Origin: Listeria monocytogenes
Lineage (GTDB): Bacteria; Bacillota; Bacilli; Lactobacillales; Listeriaceae
Assembly: GCF_900187225.1 (NCBI RefSeq)
Contig: NZ_LT906436.1
Coordinates: 248,001 to 312,000 of the forward strand
Direction of reading: 5' to 3'
Length of the DNA: 64,000 nucleotides
The notes beneath the pieces are model-generated. The model made no database searches, was not told where the DNA came from, and saw only the letters and a list, made by a program, of their open reading frames with translations. A program made the translations under genes and the position numbers. Below are positions 49,100 through 57,211 of the stretch, piece after piece; position 1 is the stretch's first letter; the number at the start of each line of letters is the position of its first letter.

Positions 49100-49643
49100 T
49101 CCAAAACCGTGTGAATGGAAGTCGAATGAATTATCCAGAGGGTATATCGCTGACTATAAAGCATTCAATTTTGTCGATGGAGAGGGCGTTCGGTGCAGTT
49201 TATATGTATCTGGATGCCCTTTCCACTGCGAAGGCTGCTACAACAAAGCCGCGCAATCATTTAAATACGGCAAACCTTACACAAAAGAACTAGAAGACGA
49301 TATCCTAAAAGACATCGGCCATGAAAGCGTCCAAGGCCTCACTTTACTTGGCGGAGAACCATTTCTAAACACCGCCACATGCCTATCTGTCGTAAAACGA
49401 ATCCGTGCGACATACGGCGAAACAAAAGATATCTGGTCATGGACAGGCTACACTTGGGACGAAATGATGCAAGAAACCGCCGACAAACTAGAACTTCTAT
49501 CCTTAATAGATGTCCTAGTAGACGGCCGCTTCGAACAAAAACTATTCGACCCCAACCTAGCATTCCGCGGTTCCAGCAACCAAAGAATTATTGATGTGCA
49601 GAAATCACTTGCTGCTGGTGAAGTGGTTTTGTATGAGTTGTGA
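49092..49643 (+). CDS. nrdG: Anaerobic ribonucleotide reductase activating protein (radical SAM)
   Basis: 183 aa from GTG 49092. The Fe-S motif is CPFHCEGC (CxxxCxxC), preceded by FNFVDGEGVRCSLYVSGC. A GGEPF motif binds SAM. It creates the glycyl radical on NrdD. GGAG within the nrdD end is 7 nt before the start, so the pair is translationally coupled. A terminator follows. Confidence 0.95.
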   Translation: MNNPKPCEWKSNELSRGYIADYKAFNFVDGEGVRCSLYVSGCPFHCEGCYNKAAQSFKYGKPYTKELEDDILKDIGHESVQGLTLLGGEPFLNTATCLSVVKRIRATYGETKDIWSWTGYTWDEMMQETADKLELLSLIDVLVDGRFEQKLFDPNLAFRGSSNQRIIDVQKSLAAGEVVLYEL

Positions 49644-49648
49644 AAGAA

Positions 49649-49678
49649 GCCCTCTGTGATGGAGGGCTTTTTTTATTA
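49649..49678 (+). terminator. Terminator after nrdG
   Basis: AAGCCCTC pairs with GAGGGCTT, then T7. Confidence 0.9.
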
Positions 49679-49789
49679 ATAACTACTCCAGTAAAGAAGT
49701 AAAGTGGAAAATTGTACGAAAAAAATGATATCTGATTAGTTTTTAATTTATAGTTTCACAAAACGATCACAAAATGAGAATGCTTCCGA

Positions 49790-49798
49790 TGGTATAAT
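49790..49798 (+). promoter_or_regulatory. Extended -10 for the ABC transporter genes
   Basis: TGGTATAAT, about 95 bp before the likely ATPase start. No clear -35 is seen. The rest of 49679-49892 is AT-rich and empty. Confidence 0.4.
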
Positions 49799-49892
49799 AA
49801 AAATAATTATAGGAATCAAATTCAATTAAATAGTGCGAAAAATCCGAAAAAACAAGTTAACTTACTTTAGTTTTAGAGAGGAGAGTAATATT

Positions 49893-50558
49893 TTGGTGGA
49901 TATTAGCGTTAATATACATAATCTAAAAAAGAAATACGGGGACAAAATTATAATAAATAATTTGAGTATTATGATCAATTTCAATTCTAAATTAACTTTA
50001 GTGATGGGTGCAAATGGTTCTGGGAAATCAACTTTAGCAAAAATGATAGCTGGAATTATTTTACCTGATGAAGGGACATTACAACTTTCAAATCAACTTG
50101 ATTTTTCAAAGTGGACAAAGAGGAATACTTATTATTTATCAAATACAGAGCGTGGTATGTTTTATAAGCTAAATGGTAGACAAAACATTGAATATTTAAC
50201 TTCACTAAAAGGTACTAGTAAAAAACATGTATTAGAAAAACTCCCTGAGTATTGCCAGAAATTAAATTGTACAGATATTTTAGAAATGCCTGCAGAGAAG
50301 TTATCTACAGGTCAAAAAAAGAAAGTTTTCATATTATCGGCGCTATGCTCAAATTGTAAGTTATTATTGTTAGATGAACCTACAAATGGGTTAGATGAAG
50401 AGAGCTTTTATTCTTTTATTGAAATTCTAGAAAGTTTAAGGCTGGAGAATGGAAAAAAAATTATTCTAATTTCTCACGATAAAAGATTTATGGATATACC
50501 GCATATAGAGAGAATAATCTTTGAAAAAAATGGTGAGATTTATTGGGAAGGGTGTTAG
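49893..50558 (+). CDS. ABC transporter ATP-binding protein (export type)
   Basis: 221 aa if begun at TTG 49893, 9 nt after AGAGAGGAGAG. GTG 49896 is an equal alternative, and the frame continues up to GTG 49833 without a ribosome binding site. Walker A GANGSGKST, signature LSTGQKKKV (T for the usual G), Walker B LLLLDEPTNGLD and H-loop ISHD. It pairs with the membrane protein starting 5 nt downstream. Very AT-rich codon use compared with neighbours suggests acquisition. The substrate could be a peptide or drug. Confidence 0.82.
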   Translation: MVDISVNIHNLKKKYGDKIIINNLSIMINFNSKLTLVMGANGSGKSTLAKMIAGIILPDEGTLQLSNQLDFSKWTKRNTYYLSNTERGMFYKLNGRQNIEYLTSLKGTSKKHVLEKLPEYCQKLNCTDILEMPAEKLSTGQKKKVFILSALCSNCKLLLLDEPTNGLDEESFYSFIEILESLRLENGKKIILISHDKRFMDIPHIERIIFEKNGEIYWEGC

Positions 50559-50562
50559 TACA

Positions 50563-51345
50563 ATGGATTATCTTAATGCTTGTATAGGTACACTTAAAGC
50601 GAATATTCTTATTCTATTTAAGTATAAGAAAAACCTAGTATCAGAATTAATCATGTTTACTGGAGTATATCTTGCAATATTAATGCTAAATGATAGCAGT
50701 GCAGTAACTAAGTTTTATAATGCCTCTGTAGCTGAAGGACCTATTCTTTTATTAATTGGTTATATGTTTTGGGCATTTTCAGACATGGCATTATCAAATA
50801 CCGCTAATTGGATTAGCACAGATGCGAAGGTAGGGTTGCTAGAACCTAAAGTTCAAAGTATATTACCGTATCCAGTACAGTCTTTTTTATTACTTTTAGT
50901 TAGTATCTTAGAGACGCTTATAATTCTTTTGGTGGTGGTCAGCATTTCCATTTTTATAGGCAAGGTAAGTTTACTACAAATTCCATTCATTTTTTTATCC
51001 GTTATTATTCTTTTACCATCTGTTATTGGAATGTTTGGGATGGGCTTAATATTTGGGGGCTTTGCGATTAAAGAGAAGAGTCTGGGTAATTTTGTCAATT
51101 TGTTTGCAGGAGCCTTAATTATTTTTTCCAATACGTTAATAGTAGGTCTTCCAAAAATCATTTACATCATACCATTTACTTCTGGAGTGGATTTTACAAG
51201 TAATCTGTATGTTTCAGGGGAAATGGATTTAAGTCTATTAGGTATAAATTTATTTATAAACGCAATTTGGCTTATTGTTGGCCTACTTTTCTTTAATTAT
51301 TCTTTGAAAAAAGAAAAATCAGTTGGTAGTTTCGATACTTTTTAA
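50563..51345 (+). CDS. ABC-2-type transporter permease
   Basis: 260 aa from ATG 50563 (GGAAGGGTG 9 nt upstream). The frame could start at 50521 inside the ATPase gene, but that lacks a ribosome binding site. About six hydrophobic segments are visible, with a short C-terminal Lys-rich tail, as in ABC-2 exporters. It shares the low GC of the ATPase. No precursor peptide or immunity gene was found beside it. Confidence 0.78.
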   Translation: MDYLNACIGTLKANILILFKYKKNLVSELIMFTGVYLAILMLNDSSAVTKFYNASVAEGPILLLIGYMFWAFSDMALSNTANWISTDAKVGLLEPKVQSILPYPVQSFLLLLVSILETLIILLVVVSISIFIGKVSLLQIPFIFLSVIILLPSVIGMFGMGLIFGGFAIKEKSLGNFVNLFAGALIIFSNTLIVGLPKIIYIIPFTSGVDFTSNLYVSGEMDLSLLGINLFINAIWLIVGLLFFNYSLKKEKSVGSFDTF

Positions 51346-51416
51346 AATAAACAATTAACTAAACTCGTCAAACATGCTCCAAAGTCAATTTTACATTACC
51401 ACCATAAAGAATTATA

Positions 51417-52248
51417 ATGAAAACGAGAAATTCCTTCAAAACACCACGAAACCACAGAACGGAAGTGTTAACTATCAACGGAAATTTTACTACAAATGAA
51501 AAAAATCAGCGGACATTTTTATTCCCGATGAAAGGGTTTAAGCGGCTTGTATTAGGAATGATTGTTATGACGATGATTTTCACGCTATTAACGTATCTAG
51601 TTCCGAACCCGGACAAAATCACCATTCCGAAATCAGTCGAGCTGATTAATGATATAAGAATCGTTGCATTCCTTAGCATTTGCGTATGGATGTTGTTAAG
51701 AATTGAGTATATTTTCCGTACGAAAAAACCTTGGAAATATGGGTTAGAGTATAGTATTTATTTTCATTTAGTACCTTGTCTAATAGCAATTTCAACGATA
51801 TTTTTTGTATGGATTGCCTCGATTACTTTACTTGATAGTAATTATTTATTTTTTATATTGTTCCATAGCTACGAGTGTTATGGTGGTATTATCATGCACT
51901 TTTTATTTTGTTTTTAAAAAGGATAAAATGAATATAAAAGGTTTTTTCATTACGCCTGCGGTTGGCTTTATACTGAACCTATATGCAGGAATTGTCGTAG
52001 GCATGATGCTAAACGATCTGTGGGGAAGTGTGTTGCATGAAGGTCTGCGTGGGGGCGCTCTAATTGGCGTGTTTGTCGCTTCCATGGCGCTACCTAATAT
52101 ATTTATAGGCGCGCTGCCTGTTGTTATTTGTAATTTATATGCATGGATTACGGGGAAGGATATCAACCTTGAAGAACGATATAAAAATGCGGATAATATT
52201 GATCCGAGTAAAAACTATCCGCCGAATTTTGGGTTGAAAAAGAAATAA
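51417..52248 (+). pseudogene. Multi-span membrane protein split by a one-base frameshift
   Basis: Two overlapping frames (51417-51917 and 51805-52248) read as two halves of one membrane protein. The first carries a basic N terminus and three hydrophobic segments; the second continues with hydrophobic segments and a charged tail (NLEERYKNADNIDPSKN). Dropping one T from the T6 run at 51849-51854 joins them into a single 276-codon frame (831 nt). Family unknown. It could be a true pseudogene, a phase-variable tract or a sequencing error. The start site lacks a good ribosome binding site. Confidence 0.65.
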
Positions 52249-52249
52249 A

Positions 52250-52290
52250 AAATATAGTGCGCTCCAAAAATTAGATTTTGGGGCGCACTA
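52250..52290 (-). terminator. Terminator of the 75-aa gene
   Basis: TATAGTGCGCTCCAAAA pairs with TTTTGGGGCGCACTATA. The T run lies on the minus-strand exit. Confidence 0.9.
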
Positions 52291-52313
52291 TAGTATAAAC
52301 ACGGTCACGAATA

Positions 52314-52541
52314 CTATTCATCCTCTTGAAGTTCAGCCAAGCAATAATCTTGTATTTCTTTTGACATAGAATTAACTTCGATTTGTTCCTCAGCTATTAC
52401 CTTGTCAATAAAGTCGCGGGCTTCTAAAAGTGTGCAACCTGACATATTCATTAGTTCCTTCATAAAAGGTAAATAGTGTTTTTTAGCAAACTCCGCTCTA
52501 TATTTTTCTACAGTAACTTCAATAGTTCCTAGTTTATACAA
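52314..52541 (-). CDS. Small protein with an L7/L12 C-terminal-like motif
   Basis: 75 aa from TTG 52541 with GAGGAG about 10 nt upstream. The segment MKELMNMSGCTLLEARDFIDK resembles the ribosomal L7/L12 C-terminal motif ([17 protein letters not shown], seen in rplL in this window). No hinge or N-terminal dimerisation domain is present. The C terminus is very acidic (LAELQEDE). Function unknown. It has its own terminator and lies next to the second PrfA-like regulator. Confidence 0.65.
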   Translation of the reverse strand: MYKLGTIEVTVEKYRAEFAKKHYLPFMKELMNMSGCTLLEARDFIDKVIAEEQIEVNSMSKEIQDYCLAELQEDE

Positions 52542-52615
52542 CGTTTTTTTACTCCTCTATAAACATAAAATAAACAGCTAATTCCTGATTATAATTTAAA
52601 ACAGGGTGGCTTTTT

Positions 52616-53287
52616 TTAATCAACAAATTGTCTAGCTTTCACATAATCGTACAATTCCTTATTTCTAACAACCCATTCTTTCCCTTTTTTCCAAATCTTA
52701 CCGTGCTCTTTTAAAAGGGTTAATTGTTTGTAAAAACTGCTTTTCGATAGATTGCTATAAGCAGCGATAGTACTAGTTCGCATTTCTTTCGGTAAGATAA
52801 CACTATCTTTTTCATAGAGTGTTCCGTGTAATTTGCCCATATTAGAAAAAGAAAGCTCTAATTTATCAGAAGAACTAGTCTCGGCGAAAAGACTTTTGAA
52901 GAACGCGTGGCGAGCCAGGTCGCGCATAATGAAAAATTGAAAACCAAAATTCTCTGGAAACATGGAAAGAAAGTACTCTAAATCTTTAAAAGAATATTTG
53001 TAAATAGTGCATGGTGAAATGGTTGTGAACAGAAACTCATCTACATTTCCCTGAAATAAACTATAGTAATTTACAAAAGAACCTTTACCTAAGACGGTAT
53101 AGATACTGTTTGATTGCGGATTCATGGAAATAGAAACAAAGCCTTCAACAATTAAATAGACATGATTATTTCTTTGCGAGGCAGTATCTACTAAATCTGT
53201 ATGTTTTGGAACTTTTAATTTTTCATATTTAATATTGCCTTCATGAGAAAGCCGAACAAATTCTTGATAATTAAATAGTGCATCCAT
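52616..53287 (-). CDS. Crp/Fnr-family regulator of the PrfA-like type (second copy)
   Basis: 223 aa from ATG 53287 (AAAGGGG 9 nt upstream; the frame continues to 53344 without a better site). A beta-roll (about 20-110) is followed by FLSMFPENFGFQFFIMRDLARHAFFKSLF and a C-terminal winged helix (LPKEMRTSTIAAYSNLSKSSFYKQLTLLKEHGKI). Paralogue of the regulator at 41830-42492. It ends with no strong own terminator. An everted TTAACA repeat flanks its promoter, suggesting autoregulation. Targets unknown; the nearby ABC genes are candidates. Confidence 0.82.
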   Translation of the reverse strand: MDALFNYQEFVRLSHEGNIKYEKLKVPKHTDLVDTASQRNNHVYLIVEGFVSISMNPQSNSIYTVLGKGSFVNYYSLFQGNVDEFLFTTISPCTIYKYSFKDLEYFLSMFPENFGFQFFIMRDLARHAFFKSLFAETSSSDKLELSFSNMGKLHGTLYEKDSVILPKEMRTSTIAAYSNLSKSSFYKQLTLLKEHGKIWKKGKEWVVRNKELYDYVKARQFVD

Positions 53288-53305
53288 TATTAGCAGCCCC
53301 TTTAC

Positions 53306-53348
53306 TTTTTTGTTAACTATAATACATAATATCAAAATTAACAAAAAA
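53306..53348 (-). promoter_or_regulatory. Everted repeat flanking the promoter of the PrfA-like gene
   Basis: TTTTTTGTTAA (53306-53316) and TTAACAAAAAA (53338-53348) are perfect 11-bp arms 21 bp apart. On the minus strand TTGTTA-17 bp-TATAGT lies across them. Confidence 0.55.
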
Positions 53349-53409
53349 TTAATCTATATTAATTATACCAAATTGCCACTTTATTGCTGATAATATGTAC
53401 ATTTAATGA

Positions 53410-53441
53410 GAAAAGATGCAAAAATATTATTTTGCATCTTT
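53410..53441 (-). terminator. Terminator after the nitrilase gene
   Basis: AAAAGATGCAAAA pairs with TTTTGCATCTTTT. Confidence 0.88.
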
Positions 53442-53448
53442 TAGCTAT

Positions 53449-54228
53449 TTAGTAAAGCTCAGGACGTCGATCAGTGAAGACAGGAATGATTCCTCGTGTT
53501 TCAGCAACTAGATTTAAGTCAATTTCCGCATAAATATTTCCTTCTTCTTCACCACCATGAACGACAATGTTACCAAGTGGATCAATCACAAGCGAGTGTC
53601 CATTGAAGTGATTATTAGGATCATCGCCAACACGATTGACGGCAACGACGAAGGCTTGATTTTCAATAGCGCGCGCAATAAGCAGTTGTTCCCATTGAGT
53701 AACTCTTTCAGCAGGCCACTGCGCAGAAACAAAAATGACTTCTGAGCCTTCTGAAGTATGTTTACGAATCCATTCTGGAAATCTAATATCATAACAAATG
53801 AAACCAGCGCAAGAAACGCCATCCAGTCGAAATAGATTTTTATCATTTCCAGCTTCTAAATAAAGATGTTCATTCATAAGCTGAAATAAGTGAACCTTCT
53901 TATATGAAGAAAGTAGTCCGCCATATTTGTCGAAAGCATACATTGTATTAGAAAATTTGGTTCCTTCCGAAATAGAAACCGAGCCACCGATAATTGCGAT
54001 TTGGTGCTTTTCAGAAAGTGTTGCTAAAAATTCTTTCGTTCTCTCCCCATTTAAATCAGCAACCCCAGCTAATTCATTTAAAGCATAACCTGTATTCCAC
54101 ATTTCTGGTAAAACTGCGATATCTGCCCCATTTTTTGCAGCTTCAACTATAGCTTTTTCAATCCGTGCATAGTTTGCATCAGGATATTTAAAAACTACAT
54201 CAGTTTGACATAATGCCAACTTCCACAT
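53449..54228 (-). CDS. Carbon-nitrogen hydrolase, omega-amidase type
   Basis: 259-aa nitrilase-superfamily enzyme with the triad visible: E42 in VLPEMWNTGY, K111 in YKKVHLF and C145 in GFICYDIRFPEW. It is the last gene of the SAM-riboswitch-led methionine transport unit, and an MtnE-type aminotransferase is divergent from it. In methionine salvage MtnE uses glutamine and leaves 2-oxoglutaramate, which an omega-amidase (MtnU/YkrU in Bacillus) removes. That role is inferred from family and context. Confidence 0.82.
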   Translation of the reverse strand: MWKLALCQTDVVFKYPDANYARIEKAIVEAAKNGADIAVLPEMWNTGYALNELAGVADLNGERTKEFLATLSEKHQIAIIGGSVSISEGTKFSNTMYAFDKYGGLLSSYKKVHLFQLMNEHLYLEAGNDKNLFRLDGVSCAGFICYDIRFPEWIRKHTSEGSEVIFVSAQWPAERVTQWEQLLIARAIENQAFVVAVNRVGDDPNNHFNGHSLVIDPLGNIVVHGGEEEGNIYAEIDLNLVAETRGIIPVFTDRRPELY

Positions 54229-54317
54229 GTTCTTCGCTCCCTTTTTCTTTTAAAAATAACACAAGCTTGGTGGCGAGTCCATATTGGAACACTTCGCACC
54301 AAGCTCTAAGTAGTGAA

Positions 54318-54980
54318 TTAATCTTTTTTAAGACGTCTAGATAAGAAATTTCCGAATGATTGTAGTGCTTGAACCATAATAATTAAAATGATGATGGTTG
54401 TATACATGACTGTCGGCTCAAAACGTTGGAAACCATATTGGTATGCAATTGTTCCGAGTCCGCCAGCACCAACTAGTCCAGCCATTGCAGTCGCACCGAT
54501 AAGTCCGATTGTTGCGATAGTTAAACCAAGAACGATACCAGACCGAGCTTCGCGAATAACCACACTCCAGATGATTTTCGGTGTAGAAATCCCCATTGCT
54601 TGATAAGCTTCCACAACTCCACGATCCACTTCCAAAAGGGCAGACTCCATTAAACGGGCGATATAAGGTGCCGTAAATACGACAAGTGGCATAATCACAC
54701 CTTGAATCCCAATAGTAGTCCCAACAACAAACCGTGTTACGGGAATCATTAAGAATAACAAAATAATAAACGGTAACGAACGTAAAATATTAATAACCCA
54801 GTTTAAAATACTATAGGCAACCAGGTTTTCTGATTGACCACCTTTACGCGTTAATGTTAAAAATACGCCAAGTGGTAAACCAATCGCAAGTGAAATCACG
54901 AGTGTAATCCCAGTCATCGTCAGCGTTTCTAGAAATCCTTGCCAAAGTATCGGGCCCCATTCTTCAAAAAACAAACTCAT
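54318..54980 (-). CDS. metI: Methionine ABC transporter permease
   Basis: 220 aa with five hydrophobic segments and the EAA-type loop VEAYQAMGISTPKIIWSVVIREARSGI. The sequence GAGGLGTIAYQYGFQRFEPTVM near the end is typical of MetI. It overlaps metN by 4 nt (ATGA), giving translational coupling. Confidence 0.92.
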   Translation of the reverse strand: MSLFFEEWGPILWQGFLETLTMTGITLVISLAIGLPLGVFLTLTRKGGQSENLVAYSILNWVINILRSLPFIILLFLMIPVTRFVVGTTIGIQGVIMPLVVFTAPYIARLMESALLEVDRGVVEAYQAMGISTPKIIWSVVIREARSGIVLGLTIATIGLIGATAMAGLVGAGGLGTIAYQYGFQRFEPTVMYTTIIILIIMVQALQSFGNFLSRRLKKD

Positions 54981-55993
54981 AGTAACTCGACCTCCTCAAC
55001 AACGACTCCAGATTCTTTTAAATAAGAAATAGCTTTACTGTATTCAACTTCGTCCCCTTTTAAATGAACAAGTAGTTTTCCAAGTGTTCCGTTTTTCAAA
55101 TGATCAATTCCACCAGCTAAAATACTTGGAAGAACGTCGAATTTGCGTGATACAAGAGCGAGCGCAGGTTCATCCGCTTCGTCCCCAATAAAATGAAGAG
55201 AAACCAATTTCCCAGTCGCAACATATTTTTCAAGCAAATCTTGCGGAATGTCAAAACTAGCTTCCGACCCAACAAAACGCTTGGTTGTCGCGTGTTTTGC
55301 TTTTGTAAAAATATCAAGAACGGTACCTTGTTCCACTAAATGACCATTTTCCATTACAGCAACCCGGTCACAAATACGTTGAATGACATCAAGTTCATGT
55401 GTAATTAAGAAAATCGTAATGCCGAGTTCCGCATTAATTTTAAGTAACAGTTGCAAAATTGCTTCTGTTGTTTCAGGGTCCAAGGCGCTTGTTGCTTCAT
55501 CGCTTAAGAGAATTTCTGGTTCATGCGCAAGAGCACGAGCAATCGCGACACGTTGTTTTTGACCGCCAGAAAGTTGGCTTGGATAGTTGTTTCGCTTATC
55601 CTCTAGGCCAACGATCGACAAGTATTTATTCACGCGCGTTTCGATTTCGTTTTTTGGAACGCCTTCTAATTTTAATGGCTTGGCAATGTTATCATAGACA
55701 GTTGCTGTTTTCAGTAGGTTATATCCTTGGAAAATCATGCCGATTTTCCGACGAGCGACACGAAGTTCTTTGCTTGATAGGGTAGATAAGTTCTTCCCAT
55801 CAATCACAACTTGGCCAGCATCTGGACGTTCAAGCAAGTTGATGCAACGAACAAGGGTACTTTTCCCGGCGCCACTGTAACCAACGACACCGAAAATTTC
55901 TCCTTTTTCGACTGTAATAGAAACATTTTTGACGGCTTCTACGGTTTTTCCATTTACATTAAATGATTTTGAAACTTGATGTAATTCGATCAA
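54977..55993 (-). CDS. metN: Methionine ABC transporter ATPase
   Basis: 338 aa. Walker A GYSGAGKST, Q-loop MIFQGYNLL, signature LSGGQKQRVAIARAL, Walker B EILLSDEATSALDPET and H-loop THELDVIQRI. The C-terminal NIL domain (about 265-338) binds methionine for feedback inhibition in relatives. Located between metQ (14 nt) and metI (overlap). Confidence 0.94.
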   Translation of the reverse strand: MIELHQVSKSFNVNGKTVEAVKNVSITVEKGEIFGVVGYSGAGKSTLVRCINLLERPDAGQVVIDGKNLSTLSSKELRVARRKIGMIFQGYNLLKTATVYDNIAKPLKLEGVPKNEIETRVNKYLSIVGLEDKRNNYPSQLSGGQKQRVAIARALAHEPEILLSDEATSALDPETTEAILQLLLKINAELGITIFLITHELDVIQRICDRVAVMENGHLVEQGTVLDIFTKAKHATTKRFVGSEASFDIPQDLLEKYVATGKLVSLHFIGDEADEPALALVSRKFDVLPSILAGGIDHLKNGTLGKLLVHLKGDEVEYSKAISYLKESGVVVEEVELL

Positions 55994-56007
55994 AATAAAA
56001 CAACTCC

Positions 56008-56829
56008 CTAGAATGCAGGTACTACAGACCCATTAAATTCTTTTTCAATAAATGCTTTTACTTCATCTGAATGGTAATATTTTTCTAAAGTTTTTACGAC
56101 TTCATCGTCTTTGTTGGCACTACGAACAACGAAAACATTTGGATATGGATTGTCTTTTGTAGGTTCGTGGTAAATGGCATCTTTATTAATAGAAAGTCCA
56201 GCGCCCATTGCAAAGTTAGTATTGATAGCTGCGGCTGCGACTTCATCTAATTGTGCAGGGATTTGAGAAGCTTCAAGTTCAACGATTTCAAGGTCAAGCG
56301 GGTTTTCAGCAATGTCTTTTTTCGTTGCTTTTTCTTCCACGCCATCTTTTAATTTAATAACGCCAGCATCTTCAAATAGTTTTAAACCACGGTATTCGTT
56401 ACTTGGATCGTTTGGAACGGCAATTTTGTCGCCTTTTTTAAGATTTTTTAAGTCTTTAATATCGTTGGAGTAAATACCCATTGGGAAAGCTACTGTTTTA
56501 AAAGCAACATCTAATTTGTAGCCTTTATCTTTCTTTTGTTGCTCTAAAAATGGGATTGTTTGGTAGTTATTCGCATCCAAATCACCATCGTTTAAAGCTG
56601 TATTTGGTGTATTATAATCATCAAATGTTTTGATTTTGATTTCAAGACCGTCTTTTTTCGCTAATTTTTGAACTTCTTCAGCGATTTGTTGGTGAGGTCC
56701 TGCAGTTGTTCCAATGGTGATTTTTTCTGTGCTCAAGGCTTTATCGTCACTGCCTCCTCCACATGCTGCTAATCCTAAAACAAGGCTTGATGCAAGTAAA
56801 ATTCCTAACCCTTTTGTTAATTTTTTCAT
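56008..56829 (-). CDS. metQ: Methionine-binding lipoprotein
   Basis: 273 aa. The signal peptide ends in a lipobox with Cys23 (LAACGGG), so the mature protein is lipid-anchored. Body motifs ITIGTTAGPHQQIAEEV and DGDLDANNYQTIPFLEQ fit the NlpA/MetQ family. It is the first gene after the SAM riboswitch, with AGGAGG 7 nt before the ATG. Confidence 0.92.
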   Translation of the reverse strand: MKKLTKGLGILLASSLVLGLAACGGGSDDKALSTEKITIGTTAGPHQQIAEEVQKLAKKDGLEIKIKTFDDYNTPNTALNDGDLDANNYQTIPFLEQQKKDKGYKLDVAFKTVAFPMGIYSNDIKDLKNLKKGDKIAVPNDPSNEYRGLKLFEDAGVIKLKDGVEEKATKKDIAENPLDLEIVELEASQIPAQLDEVAAAAINTNFAMGAGLSINKDAIYHEPTKDNPYPNVFVVRSANKDDEVVKTLEKYYHSDEVKAFIEKEFNGSVVPAF

Positions 56830-56881
56830 CTTTTTTCCTCCCTAGTATGTTGTGTGATTATCCAGATTTATTCATGAAAGC

Positions 56882-57062
56882 AATAAAAAAACTTCTCTAT
56901 TTTAGAATAGAGAAGTGGAAAGTCGAACATATCCAGCTCCTCTTATCTACCAAAACGGAATACACCATTTTGCTGGAATTAGCACCTTCACTTTACGCTT
57001 AAATAAAGTTAGGTTGCCGGGCTTCATCGGGCCAGTCCCTCTGCCGCTCTCGATAAGAGAAA
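56882..57062 (-). promoter_or_regulatory. SAM (S-box) riboswitch with terminator
   Basis: Read on the minus strand: CTCTTATCGAGAG, then GGCAGAGGGACTGGCCCGATG and AAGCCCGGCAACC, the hallmarks of the S-box, then an 11-bp terminator ACTTCTCTATT with AATAGAGAAGT (56891-56916) and T7. SAM binding should end transcription before metQ. The region from metQ to the divergent aminotransferase (56830-57211) is accounted for by this element and two promoters. Confidence 0.95.
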
Positions 57063-57089
57063 ATATTTTAGAAAAACCTGTTAGTTAAA

Positions 57090-57118
57090 AATATACGCAT
57101 ATTAGCTTAATTTGTCAA
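57090..57118 (-). promoter_or_regulatory. Promoter of the metQNI operon
   Basis: On the minus strand TTGACA (57118-57113), 17 bp, TATATT (57095-57090), about 30 bp before the riboswitch. Confidence 0.75.
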
Positions 57119-57211
57119 TGCTTTTTTAAGTTTAAAAAAAATCATACTGGACAAATACTTCAGAAAACTTTACTATTTTAATCAATGAAACTTGAAAAGG
57201 ACGGGTGCCAA

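Noticed and set aside
50563..52248. Bacteriocin or lantibiotic cluster around the ABC exporter
   Set aside because: No leader-type precursor peptide, modification enzyme or protease domain was seen nearby; the exporter alone does not support it.
56763..57002. 79-codon plus-strand frame antisense to metQ and the S-box
   Set aside because: It overlaps the metQ signal peptide and the SAM riboswitch on the other strand and has no supporting ribosome binding site.
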